This document shows, one piece after another, positions 1 to 6,551 of a stretch of 11,828 nt of DNA. Below the pieces are notes generated by a model, which saw only the letters and a program-made list of their open reading frames with translations, was not told where the DNA came from and did no database searches. Each line of letters begins with the position of its first letter. The first letter of the stretch is position 1. A program made the translations under genes and the position numbers. This DNA is from an uncultured Actinomycetes bacterium (lineage in GTDB: Bacteria > Actinomycetota > Actinomycetes > Nanopelagicales > Nanopelagicaceae): the NCBI GenBank assembly GCA_903916775.1, contig CAIWXY010000143.1, positions 1 through 11,828 on the forward strand. Direction: 5' to 3'.

Positions 1-20
1 GACGTGTGCTCTTCCGATCT
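1..20. other. Illumina TruSeq adapter remnant (not genomic)
   Basis: Bases 1-20 read GACGTGTGCTCTTCCGATCT, which equals, base for base, the last 20 nt of the standard TruSeq read-2 / index adapter. A 20/20 match at the extreme end of the sequence is best explained by an untrimmed read end kept by the assembler. It creates a false GTG start at position 4, whose first codons (M-C-S-S-D) are adapter translated. Genomic sequence starts at base 21. Confidence 0.96.
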
Positions 21-21
21 A

Positions 22-1089
22 CGCTGGTCTACCGCTGTGCAAAAGCGCCCAGTTCGCGTTGCGCTAGCGGCAGCAGTCATTCTCGGTGCACTTTGCATCC
101 CAGCAGCAAGTATTCGTTTGGGTTCAGCCGACTCCGGCAATGATGCAAAGGGAACTACTACCCGCGCTGCATATGACTTATTAGCGAAGGGATTTGGAGC
201 TGGTTATTCAGGACCACTGTCCATCGTTGCATCTGTACCTCAGGGTGCCGATCAAGCTCCACTGACAGCACTCGATACAGCACTTAAGTCAGATCCAGAT
301 GCTGCAACTGTAAGTCCAGTGCTACCAACATCAGACGGCAAGCTTGCGATCATTACAGTTTTCCCAAAGAGTTCACCTGAGTCACAAGCGACGAATGATC
401 TCATCAGTCGCCTGCGCTCTACGACAATTCCGACCGCAATGGGTTCATCGGCGATCAAGGTTTATGTCGGCGGCACAACTGCAATCTTCGCTGACTTCGC
501 GCATGTGCTTGATAGTAAGTTGCCACTCTTTATTGGTTCAGTAGTTCTCTTGAGCTTTATCTTGTTGATGTTCTTGTTCCGCTCGCTCTTGATTCCGCTC
601 AAGGCTGCTGCGATGAACATGCTCTCAATTGGCGCTGCATTTGGTGTTCTTGTTGCAGTATTCCAATGGGGATGGGGTGGTTCGCTCTTACATATTAAGG
701 GTGGCCCAGTCGAAGCATTCTTACCCGTTATGCTCTTTGCAATTCTCTTTGGACTATCGATGGATTATGAAGTATTCCTCGTGTCCCGTATTCAAGAAGA
801 GTATTTGATCTCAGGTGACAACTCCTCTGCTGTCAGGCGTGGATTGGCAGCTACCGGTGGTGTTATCACAGCAGCTGCAACAATCATGTTCTCGGTCTTC
901 GCGGCCTTCGTCTTTGGTGGAGAGCGCGTCATCCAAGAATTTGGAATCGGTTTGGCAGCAGCTGTCGCATTCGATGCAACAATCATTCGCTCAGCGCTCG
1001 TTCCTGCATTGATGCAATGGTGGGGTCCTGCTAACTGGTGGTTGCCAGCATTCCTAGAAAAGCGTCTTCCAAAAATTAAAGTTGACTAA
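22..1089 (+). CDS. MMPL-family transporter, C-terminal half (5' truncated by contig end)
   Basis: About 356 codons of an RND-superfamily MMPL membrane exporter, usually 700 residues or more, so roughly the N-terminal half is missing. The visible part starts at the mid-protein junction (RW…V-x-x-RP) followed by a membrane helix. Next comes a non-cytoplasmic loop with the family-typical stretch AYDLLAKGFGAGYSGPL, then five hydrophobic segments at about residues 176-196, 202-222, 238-258, 286-306 and 312-335 (counting the GTG at base 4 as residue 1). The signature GLSMDYEVFLVSRIQEEY is intact; its Asp-Tyr pair belongs to the proton-relay region in mycobacterial MmpL proteins. The end EKRLPKIKVD is a natural C-terminus. 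MMPL proteins export lipids or other hydrophobic compounds using the proton gradient; the substrate here is unknown. The downstream gene starts 30 nt later on the same strand, so cotranscription is possible. The family call is firm; subfamily cannot be judged. Confidence 0.93.
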   Translation, partial: RWSTAVQKRPVRVALAAAVILGALCIPAASIRLGSADSGNDAKGTTTRAAYDLLAKGFGAGYSGPLSIVASVPQGADQAPLTALDTALKSDPDAATVSPVLPTSDGKLAIITVFPKSSPESQATNDLISRLRSTTIPTAMGSSAIKVYVGGTTAIFADFAHVLDSKLPLFIGSVVLLSFILLMFLFRSLLIPLKAAAMNMLSIGAAFGVLVAVFQWGWGGSLLHIKGGPVEAFLPVMLFAILFGLSMDYEVFLVSRIQEEYLISGDNSSAVRRGLAATGGVITAAATIMFSVFAAFVFGGERVIQEFGIGLAAAVAFDATIIRSALVPALMQWWGPANWWLPAFLEKRLPKIKVD

Positions 1090-1119
1090 GTATTCGAACT
1101 AAAGGAAACGAGATCAGAA

Positions 1120-3141
1120 GTGAAAAATGTTAGAGCCCGATTGGTTGCGCTTGCCATCTTCGCATCTACTTTGAATGCGCTAACAGCTACTGGCATTGCT
1201 TTTGCTGACCCAAGCCCAGGCAGTATTGATAACAGTTTTGGAACTGGTGGAGTAGTTACAACCACCGTCGGTAACTCCAATGTGATTTTTAGCGTTGCTA
1301 TCGACGGCAGCGGAAGAATCGTGACTGGTGGAGATAGTTCCAACGGTGGTAGTCAGCGCATGACTTTAGCTCGATATACATCAGACGGTGTGCTGGATAG
1401 CACTTTTGGCACGGGTGGACTGAGCATTCCTTCAATTGGAAGTGGAAGCAGCAATGCTGCCAGCATTGCTATAGATAGCAATGGAAAGATAGTCGCTGGT
1501 GGAAATAGCTTCAATGGAAGTAATGGCATCTTTACTCTAGCTCGATTTACATCTACCGGTGCACTAGATAGCACTTTTGGTACTGGCGGTGTAGAAACGT
1601 CCACGATCGGCAATGGTGGCAGCCTCATCAACAGTATTGCAATTGATAATAATGGAAGAATTCTGGCTGGAGGAAATAGTCTTATTAACGGTCACGGGAT
1701 TTTCACGTTGGCCCGTTACACATCTGCTGGCGTTCTCGACAATACTTTTGGTACAGGAGGCGTAGTAACTACTCAAATTGGAAGTAGCTACAGCATGATA
1801 AACAGTGTTGCCGTAGATAGCACTGGAAATATAATCGTTGGTGGATACAGCAACAATGGAACTTACAACGTCTTCACCTTGGCTCGTTACACATCTGCTG
1901 GTGTTCTTGACACTACCTTTGGAGCGGGTGGAGTAATAACCTCACCCATTGGGGTCACAAATAGCAGTATTAATAGTATTGCGATTGCCGCTGGTGGAAA
2001 AATTGTTGTAGGCGGATATAGCAGCGATGGAAATAACCTTAATTTCACCGTTGCTCGCTACAGATCTGACGGTATTCTCGACTGCACTTTTGGTTCATGT
2101 GGTGTCGCGTCACATATAGGGGTTAGCTCGAGCAGTGTTTCCAGCTTAGTTATCGACAGTGTTGGTAAAATTGTGGCAGGCGGATATAGCAGCGATGGTA
2201 GTAATGCGAATTTCACTATTGCTCGATATAGCGCGTCCGGAGCGCTCGATAGCACTTTTGGCACGGGTGGAGTGGTGACTTCCACTCCTCAGACTTATAG
2301 CTCCATAAACAGTATTGCTTTAACTAGCAACGGGAAAATTGTTGCAGGCGGACTAAGTAATCCAGGACTTGGTATGAATTCTGCGCTAGTCCGGTATTTC
2401 GGTGAATCTGTCGCTCTCCCCGCTTTCACCCTTTCGCATTCCACAGAAAGCGCAACAGTGGGAACATCGATCAACGGCTACTCCATCACATCTACAGGAG
2501 GCCCGATCTCCAGTTACTCCATTTCACCTAACATTAGTAATGGCTTAAGTTTTGATACAACCACGGGGCTCATTGCTGGAACTCCGCTATCGGCTGTCTC
2601 GCTTGTCACGTACACCATTACAGGAACAAACGGTTCTGGAACCGCAACTGCAACTTTTGCGATCACGGTCAGCACGGCGCAAGTTGTCACTCCACAAGCG
2701 CCAGCACCAACCCCTGTCCCAGATCCCATTCAACAGTCGAAGATAACTTCGATATCTCCAACCTTGGCACCTACCAATACAAATACTTTGATCGCCATCA
2801 ATGGAAAATTTGTGGAGAAAATAGTGACAGTTCAGGTAAATGGAGTGAACTTGCCAGAGGGGTCATGGACACAGTCATCAACCTCAGTCACACTCCCACT
2901 AATCAGCAAATCAGCCGGTAATTATTCCATTCAGCTGTACAACGGTTCTGCACCAGTCCTTGCAGAACAGGAAATTGTGGTTTCTGCACAAAAGAGTCCG
3001 ACTCCGACTGCTTCGAGTTCCGTGACTTCCGCTTCTGTAAGACCGAAGGTGATCTACATTCATTGCACCAAGCAAGGCCATGGAGTTCGAATTGCTTACG
3101 GAATCAATCCGTCGTGTCCGACAGGGTTCACAAAGCAATAG
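1120..3141 (+). CDS. Secreted delta-60 repeat (DUF5122) beta-propeller protein with Ig-like and IPT-like domains
   Basis: A 673-aa exported protein with GTG start and an AAAGGA ribosome site at 1101-1106. A Sec-type signal peptide covers residues 1-29 (positive N-region, hydrophobic core, AFA before the likely cut). Seven repeats of about 57 residues follow, each with an LD-x-TFG-x-GG motif (Ile/Leu at residues 36, 92, 149, 206, 263, 320, 376), an SIAID-x-x-GKIVxGG core and an FTLARYTS end. This is the delta-60 repeat, thought to form a beta-propeller; seven copies would close one seven-bladed ring. Residues about 433-518 resemble a putative Ig domain (He_PIG: GLSFDTTTGLIAGTP), then a Pro/Ala/Thr linker, an IPT/TIG-like sandwich (about 540-625), a Ser/Thr/Pro linker and a terminal motif with Cys649 and Cys666. 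No LPXTG motif or C-terminal membrane helix is visible. Function is unknown; a cell-surface adhesion or binding role is inference. Confidence 0.9.
   Translation: MKNVRARLVALAIFASTLNALTATGIAFADPSPGSIDNSFGTGGVVTTTVGNSNVIFSVAIDGSGRIVTGGDSSNGGSQRMTLARYTSDGVLDSTFGTGGLSIPSIGSGSSNAASIAIDSNGKIVAGGNSFNGSNGIFTLARFTSTGALDSTFGTGGVETSTIGNGGSLINSIAIDNNGRILAGGNSLINGHGIFTLARYTSAGVLDNTFGTGGVVTTQIGSSYSMINSVAVDSTGNIIVGGYSNNGTYNVFTLARYTSAGVLDTTFGAGGVITSPIGVTNSSINSIAIAAGGKIVVGGYSSDGNNLNFTVARYRSDGILDCTFGSCGVASHIGVSSSSVSSLVIDSVGKIVAGGYSSDGSNANFTIARYSASGALDSTFGTGGVVTSTPQTYSSINSIALTSNGKIVAGGLSNPGLGMNSALVRYFGESVALPAFTLSHSTESATVGTSINGYSITSTGGPISSYSISPNISNGLSFDTTTGLIAGTPLSAVSLVTYTITGTNGSGTATATFAITVSTAQVVTPQAPAPTPVPDPIQQSKITSISPTLAPTNTNTLIAINGKFVEKIVTVQVNGVNLPEGSWTQSSTSVTLPLISKSAGNYSIQLYNGSAPVLAEQEIVVSAQKSPTPTASSSVTSASVRPKVIYIHCTKQGHGVRIAYGINPSCPTGFTKQ
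1225..2400 (+). repeat. Seven tandem ~170-bp coding repeats (delta-60 blades)
   Basis: Motif codons for LD-x-TFG recur at 1225, 1393, 1564, 1735, 1906, 2077 and 2245, giving spacings of 168, 171, 171, 171, 171 and 168 bp. Most copies have diverged at DNA level, but some stretches are identical: 1396-1419 equals 2248-2271 (24 nt, blades 2 and 7), and 2011-2030 equals 2179-2198 (20 nt, blades 5 and 6). The reading frame stays open throughout, so this is protein repetition and not a CRISPR or satellite array. Confidence 0.88.
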
Positions 3142-3152
3142 TCATTGCTTTG
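3131..3152. terminator. Stem-loop between convergent genes, containing the stop codon
   Basis: CAAAGCAAT (3131-3139) and ATTGCTTTG (3144-3152) form a perfect 9-bp stem with the 4-nt loop AGTC. The TAG stop of the propeller gene (3139-3141) lies at the top of the stem. The hairpin sits between two convergent genes (tatB ends at 3171), which suits a bidirectional terminator. No T-run follows on either strand, so it would be a U-less hairpin and its efficiency is uncertain. Confidence 0.5.
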
Positions 3153-3170
3153 GATGACCAACTTCTCTTG

Positions 3171-3485
3171 CTAAAGAAGATCGGGATCAATCCTTGACTC
3201 TTTGGCAGGCAAAGTAAGTTCATTCTTGATGGGATCTAAGCTTTGTGAGATCTCATCAAGATTGTTCTTTATAAACTGCTTGGGATTGAGATCGGCAGTG
3301 TTGAGGTTTTGAAACTCAGGGCCAAGCTGCTCTTTTAGTTCACTCGCTGCTTGCTGACCAAGGGCCCTCATTTTCTGGATAAATCGGGCAAGATCCGCCG
3401 CAACTTTAGGTAGGCGATCAGGCCCAACGAGAAATGCGCCCAATAAGGCCAGTACGAAGAGCTTCTCGAAGCCGATGCCGAACAT
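3171..3485 (-). CDS. tatB: Sec-independent protein translocase subunit TatB
   Basis: A 104-aa protein with the TatA/B layout: a short N-terminal membrane helix (about residues 7-20, FEKLFVLALLGAFLV), the hinge GPDRLP (22-27), an amphipathic helix (about 28-45) and a charged, hydrophilic tail. GPDRLP rather than the TatA-type FG-x-x-KLP, plus the later GPEF and LNPKQF elements that I recall from TatB-like proteins of other actinobacteria, favour TatB. TatB joins TatC to receive folded precursors with twin-arginine signals at the cytoplasmic membrane. The acidic residue is Glu7 followed by Lys8, whereas E. coli TatB has Glu8. No tatC or tatA is adjacent. The gene is divergent from guaB1 (45 nt between starts) and convergent with the propeller gene. 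No Shine-Dalgarno precedes the ATG; a TATGGT box 6 nt upstream suggests a leaderless transcript. Confidence 0.85.
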   Translation of the reverse strand: MFGIGFEKLFVLALLGAFLVGPDRLPKVAADLARFIQKMRALGQQAASELKEQLGPEFQNLNTADLNPKQFIKNNLDEISQSLDPIKNELTLPAKESRIDPDLL

Positions 3486-3491
3486 AGAACA

Positions 3492-3497
3492 ACCATA
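3492..3497 (-). promoter_or_regulatory. Possible -10 box for leaderless tatB
   Basis: On the minus strand TATGGT lies 6 nt before the tatB ATG, fits the TANNNT form of actinobacterial -10 elements, and no ribosome-binding site is present. This suits transcription starting at or near the start codon. No convincing -35 was identified. Confidence 0.35.
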
Positions 3498-3516
3498 GCG
3501 AGCAGATCTGCAGGTG

Positions 3517-3522
3517 TATAGT
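3517..3522 (+). promoter_or_regulatory. -10 box for leaderless guaB1
   Basis: TATAGT lies 8 nt upstream of the GTG start at 3531, the spacing expected if the mRNA begins at the first base of the start codon. There is no Shine-Dalgarno in the intervening TAGGCAAC. Leaderless mRNAs are common in actinobacteria. A -35 match is not obvious. Confidence 0.5.
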
Positions 3523-3530
3523 TAGGCAAC

Positions 3531-4970
3531 GTGCATTTCTTAAACGTGAATCAATCAGCCACTTACGACCTCACTTACGATGACGTCTTCATGGCCCCTA
3601 ATTACACCCAAGTCGCTAGCCGCATGGATGTTGATCTCTCCACATCTGATGGCACCGGAACAACTATTCCGATCGTCGTGGCTAACATGACTGCGATCGC
3701 TGGTCGCCGAATGGCTGAGACAGTGGCGCGTCGTGGTGGAATTGTTGTGATTCCGCAAGATATTCCCCTTGATGTAGTCGAAAACGTCATCTCGTGGGTG
3801 AAAGCACGACACACATTCTTTGAAACACCGGTTACATTGCTTGGACACGAAACTGTCGCCGACGCTATCGATCTGATCAATAAGCGCGCTCATGGGGTGC
3901 TGGTCATCGTAGATGGCAAGAAGCCTGTTGGCGTTGTCACTCAATCCGATCTCGAGAAGGTCGATCGCTTTACTCAGCTTCATCAGATCATGCAGAGTGA
4001 TTTCATCTCGTTACCGGAGTCTGTTGAGCCACGCGAAGCCTTCGAAATTTTAGAGAAGGGCCGTCGCTCATTCGGAACAGTTGTTGATTCAGCTGGCAAC
4101 TTGGTCGGAATCTTGACTCGTGGTGGCGCACTACGCGCAACTCTATATAAGCCAGCGGTCGATAAGAATGGCCAACTTCGTATCGCAACTGCAATCGGAA
4201 TTAATGGCGATGTCGTTGGAAAAGCAAGGGCGCTCATTGCTGCTGGAGCAGATGTACTTGTTATTGACACCGCTCACGGCCACCAAGTGAAGATGATCGA
4301 AGCAATTAAGGCCGTCCGTGCTCTTGATTCAAAGATCACCATAGCTGCTGGCAATATTGTTACTGCTGCTGGAACAAAGGCTCTTATTGAAGCTGGCGCA
4401 GATATCGTCAAAGTTGGAGTTGGACCAGGAGCTATGTGCACCACGCGTATGCAGACTGGCGTCGGTCGTCCACAATTTTCTGCAGTACTCGAATGTGCAG
4501 CTGCCGCGCGTGAACTCGGTAAGCATGTATGGGCCGATGGTGGAGTTAGACATCCACGCGATGTGGCTTTGGCACTTGCTGCTGGCGCATCATCAGTGAT
4601 GATTGGTTCATGGTTTGCGGGAACACTTGAATCCCCTGGTGATTTGATGCGCGATAGCAACGGCAAGCTCTACAAGGAGTCATTCGGTATGGCGTCGGCC
4701 CGCGCAGTATATGCTCGCACATCTGGCGAGAGTGGATTTGATCGTGCTCGTAAAGCGATTTTCGAAGAAGGAATCTCTTCATCACGTATGTATATCGATC
4801 CTGCTCGTCCAGGTGTTGAAGACTTGCTCGATCAAATTATTGCTGGCGTTCGCTCATCATTTACTTATGCTGGTGCTGCCACTATCGATGAATTTCACGA
4901 TAAAGCAGTAGTGGGCATCCAATCTGCATCGGGTTATGCAGAAGGACGCCCACTTCACACTTCTTGGTAG
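3531..4970 (+). CDS. guaB1: GuaB1-family IMP dehydrogenase-related protein, probable GMP reductase
   Basis: 479 aa, close to the usual length of actinobacterial GuaB1. The N-terminus (FLN…YDLTYDDVFMAPN…SRMDVDLSTSDGTGTTIPIVVANMTAIAG) is diagnostic of this family rather than of canonical IMPDH. A (beta/alpha)8 barrel carries two inserted CBS domains (about residues 100-145 and 155-203). The catalytic loop GVGPGAMCTTR contains Cys303, and DTAHGHQ (246-252) matches the IMPDH/GMPR phosphate and nucleotide region. The C-terminal flap ends SASGYAEGRPLHTSW. The mycobacterial homologue has been reported to be a GMP reductase (GMP + NADPH to IMP + ammonia) rather than an IMPDH, so a role in guanine-to-adenine interconversion is the best inference; CBS domains commonly sense nucleotides. 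It starts with GTG on a likely leaderless transcript. It converges on the nucleobase permease, with a hairpin at its stop codon. Confidence 0.9.
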   Translation: MHFLNVNQSATYDLTYDDVFMAPNYTQVASRMDVDLSTSDGTGTTIPIVVANMTAIAGRRMAETVARRGGIVVIPQDIPLDVVENVISWVKARHTFFETPVTLLGHETVADAIDLINKRAHGVLVIVDGKKPVGVVTQSDLEKVDRFTQLHQIMQSDFISLPESVEPREAFEILEKGRRSFGTVVDSAGNLVGILTRGGALRATLYKPAVDKNGQLRIATAIGINGDVVGKARALIAAGADVLVIDTAHGHQVKMIEAIKAVRALDSKITIAAGNIVTAAGTKALIEAGADIVKVGVGPGAMCTTRMQTGVGRPQFSAVLECAAAARELGKHVWADGGVRHPRDVALALAAGASSVMIGSWFAGTLESPGDLMRDSNGKLYKESFGMASARAVYARTSGESGFDRARKAIFEEGISSSRMYIDPARPGVEDLLDQIIAGVRSSFTYAGAATIDEFHDKAVVGIQSASGYAEGRPLHTSW

Positions 4971-4989
4971 TCGTTCTTTTTCGACTACC
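4966..4989. terminator. Stem-loop between guaB1 and the permease gene
   Basis: GGTAGTCG (4966-4973) pairs perfectly with CGACTACC (4982-4989) around an 8-nt T-rich loop, and the guaB1 TAG stop (4968-4970) is inside the stem. A third copy of the arm, GACTAC at 4997-5002, overlaps the permease stop codon and is followed by TTTT (5003-5006), so 4967-4972 could instead pair with it to give a longer-looped hairpin ending in a short T-run. Position between convergent genes supports a shared terminator. Confidence 0.55.
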
Positions 4990-4998
4990 TAGTGCTGA

Positions 4999-6426
4999 CT
5001 ACTTTTCAGCTTTAACTTTCTTGCCAGCAAGGATTACATAAAGTACGAATGCAACGATAAATCCAACCCAGAAGGTGAGATCACCGATCTTAGGATGGTG
5101 TTGCACAAAGTAACCGTTGATGTAATCGGTTGGATTCTTTGGATTGCCAGTGTTCCAGGTCTGGTTGACGAATCCCCAGATTGCAAAACCAATTGCGATC
5201 ACAAATGAAACTGGACCAGCCCAGTTCTCGCGCTTTGAGTAAAGCAACTTCTCAACTGAAGCACCCTTGCGCAGGAACTTGTCTGCCATGATGACGCCCA
5301 ACCAAGGTCCGATCCAATAAGACATGGTCAATAGGAAGTTGGTGTAGTTGTTATTTGGATTTCCCATAGCTGACTTAGCCAAGAAGAAACCAGCGACACC
5401 AAAGATCGTAGCGAAAAGTCCGCGACGGATATTGCTTCCGAGCTTGATTCCGATTGTCAGGAATGACATTGAGCCAGAGTAAATGTTCAAAACGTTTGCG
5501 CAGATAGATCCGCCGACTACTCCAAGTAGGAATAGCTTGCCGAGCCAACCTGGCATGAATCCGACGATGCCACCTGTTGGGTTAGAGCTGCTATCGAAGC
5601 CAGTTCCGTTGCCTGCGGTTGCTGCAGCTGCGCCGACGATTTCAAGAACTGCGGCTGAGAAGAAGAGGCCAAAGCCAGCAAAGAATCCAGCAGACTTAGG
5701 CTTTTCGCTCTTTGGAAGGTAGCGAGCATAGTCAGCTGCGAATGGGTTCCAGCCTGCTGCATATCCGAAGACAGATGCAACAGTGATCAAAAATCCACCA
5801 GGTGTCTTACCTGCACCAGCAGCACCAAGGTGTAGGTGAGAGCTTGTTAGGACATATACACAAGCAACACCAAAGATCACGATCAAGTATGGAAATAGGT
5901 AGCGCTCAACAACAAGTACCAAGTTGTGACCAATGAAGGCAACGGTTACTTGGATAAGAACGACGATGACCAAGCTAGGGATCACATGTAAGTGATTCTT
6001 TGTAAGGCTAGAAAGAGCCCATGCGCCAGAAACGCTGTTAACCGCGAACCAGCCGATACCGGCGGCGCCTGCGTTAGCTACTGATGGCAAAATGTTGCCA
6101 AGCTTTCCAAAAGCAGAACGGCTCAAGACCATCTGTGGGACGCCATAGCGTGGACCATCTTGAGTCAAAATGAACTGAGCAGATGCTCCAAGTGCATTTC
6201 CGATGACAATAGCTAGTACAGCCTGAGCAAAGCTCAATCCGAATACTGCAACGGCAAGTACTCCGACGAACATTGTGGCGAATTCAAGATTTGGGCTCAT
6301 CCAGGTCGCAAAGAGGTTGCGAGCCTTTCCATGGCGCTCTTTTTCTGGAATTGCTTCGATGCCGCCTGGTTCAAGTGCGAGGACTTTTGCCCCGTACTCG
6401 CCTTCGCGAATTTCTAGATTAGACAT
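4999..6426 (-). CDS. NCS1-family cytosine/purine permease (CodB-like)
   Basis: A 475-aa polytopic membrane protein with about 12 hydrophobic segments and the standard NCS1 layout. The N-terminal IEAIPEKERHG…FATWMSPNLEF leads into the first helix. The conserved GPRYGVPQMVLSRSAFG lies at residues 91-107, and PFAADYARYLPKS is the family's DYARY element. NCS1 carriers import nucleobases (cytosine, purines, uracil, allantoin, hydantoins) with protons or sodium. Cytosine is inferred here because a cytosine deaminase gene lies divergently 181 bp away. Purine import is the main alternative, given guaB1 on the other side. The ATG start is fixed by a good AGGAGA site (6435-6440 on the plus strand) with about 9 nt spacing. 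The transcript has an untranslated leader whose start could not be placed. Confidence 0.9.
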   Translation of the reverse strand: MSNLEIREGEYGAKVLALEPGGIEAIPEKERHGKARNLFATWMSPNLEFATMFVGVLAVAVFGLSFAQAVLAIVIGNALGASAQFILTQDGPRYGVPQMVLSRSAFGKLGNILPSVANAGAAGIGWFAVNSVSGAWALSSLTKNHLHVIPSLVIVVLIQVTVAFIGHNLVLVVERYLFPYLIVIFGVACVYVLTSSHLHLGAAGAGKTPGGFLITVASVFGYAAGWNPFAADYARYLPKSEKPKSAGFFAGFGLFFSAAVLEIVGAAAATAGNGTGFDSSSNPTGGIVGFMPGWLGKLFLLGVVGGSICANVLNIYSGSMSFLTIGIKLGSNIRRGLFATIFGVAGFFLAKSAMGNPNNNYTNFLLTMSYWIGPWLGVIMADKFLRKGASVEKLLYSKRENWAGPVSFVIAIGFAIWGFVNQTWNTGNPKNPTDYINGYFVQHHPKIGDLTFWVGFIVAFVLYVILAGKKVKAEK

Positions 6427-6471
6427 GCGTCTTCTCTCCTAATTTTGTTCTCGGGGGTGTTTGCGACCCCG

Positions 6472-6490
6472 TATGAAATGACGGCTCATA
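6472..6490. repeat. Inverted repeat TATGA-N9-TCATA, candidate operator
   Basis: TATGA (6472-6476) and TCATA (6486-6490) are perfect inverted half-sites with a 9-bp spacer. A nested ATGA-CGGC-TCAT (6478-6489) shares the right arm. The 14-bp centre-to-centre distance is larger than one helical turn, so it could be a dimer site or only a weak RNA fold in the permease leader. No regulator gene is adjacent. Confidence 0.3.
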
Positions 6491-6532
6491 GACCGAGGGA
6501 ATGGGTAAACCGTATAGGCAAAATTGGTTACT

Positions 6533-6551
6533 TGAGGGTTTCCTGAGGGTT
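6533..6551 (+). repeat. Tandem TGAGGGTT direct repeat upstream of the deaminase
   Basis: Two identical 8-mers at 6533-6540 and 6544-6551 are spaced 11 bp start to start, about one helical turn, so both would face the same side of the DNA. A third partial copy (TGAG) begins 12 bp later at 6556. They lie just upstream of a candidate -10 (6562-6567), a usual position for an activator or repressor. Confidence 0.35.

Noticed and set aside
4..21. GTG start giving an N-terminus M-C-S-S-D-L for the first gene
   Set aside because: These codons are adapter sequence, and the protein that follows begins in the middle of an MMPL transporter. The gene is 5' truncated.
1353..2285. Minus-strand open frames across the propeller gene
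   Set aside because: They recur once per repeat, opposite the strongly patterned codons, have no ribosome site, and encode low-complexity Pro/Leu/Ser strings. They are shadows of the plus-strand gene.
1225..2400. CRISPR array or tandem DNA satellite
   Set aside because: The periodicity is 168-171 bp, keeps the reading frame, and encodes a known protein repeat with diverged copies.
4274..4666. Minus-strand 130-codon frame inside guaB1
   Set aside because: It lies wholly antisense to a well-conserved enzyme, shows no recognisable domain and has Ala/Pro/Ser-rich composition typical of antisense frames.
3531..4970. Canonical IMP dehydrogenase (guaB)
   Set aside because: The N-terminal block, the spacing and the C-terminal end match the GuaB1 subfamily, whose mycobacterial member is reported as a GMP reductase. 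The IMPDH-like label alone would mislead.
6427..6530. Purine, guanidine or other known riboswitch in the permease leader
   Set aside because: Two ACGG strings and a 5-bp hairpin drew attention, but the flanks of ACGG do not pair as guanidine-II hairpins need, and no purine-riboswitch core was found.
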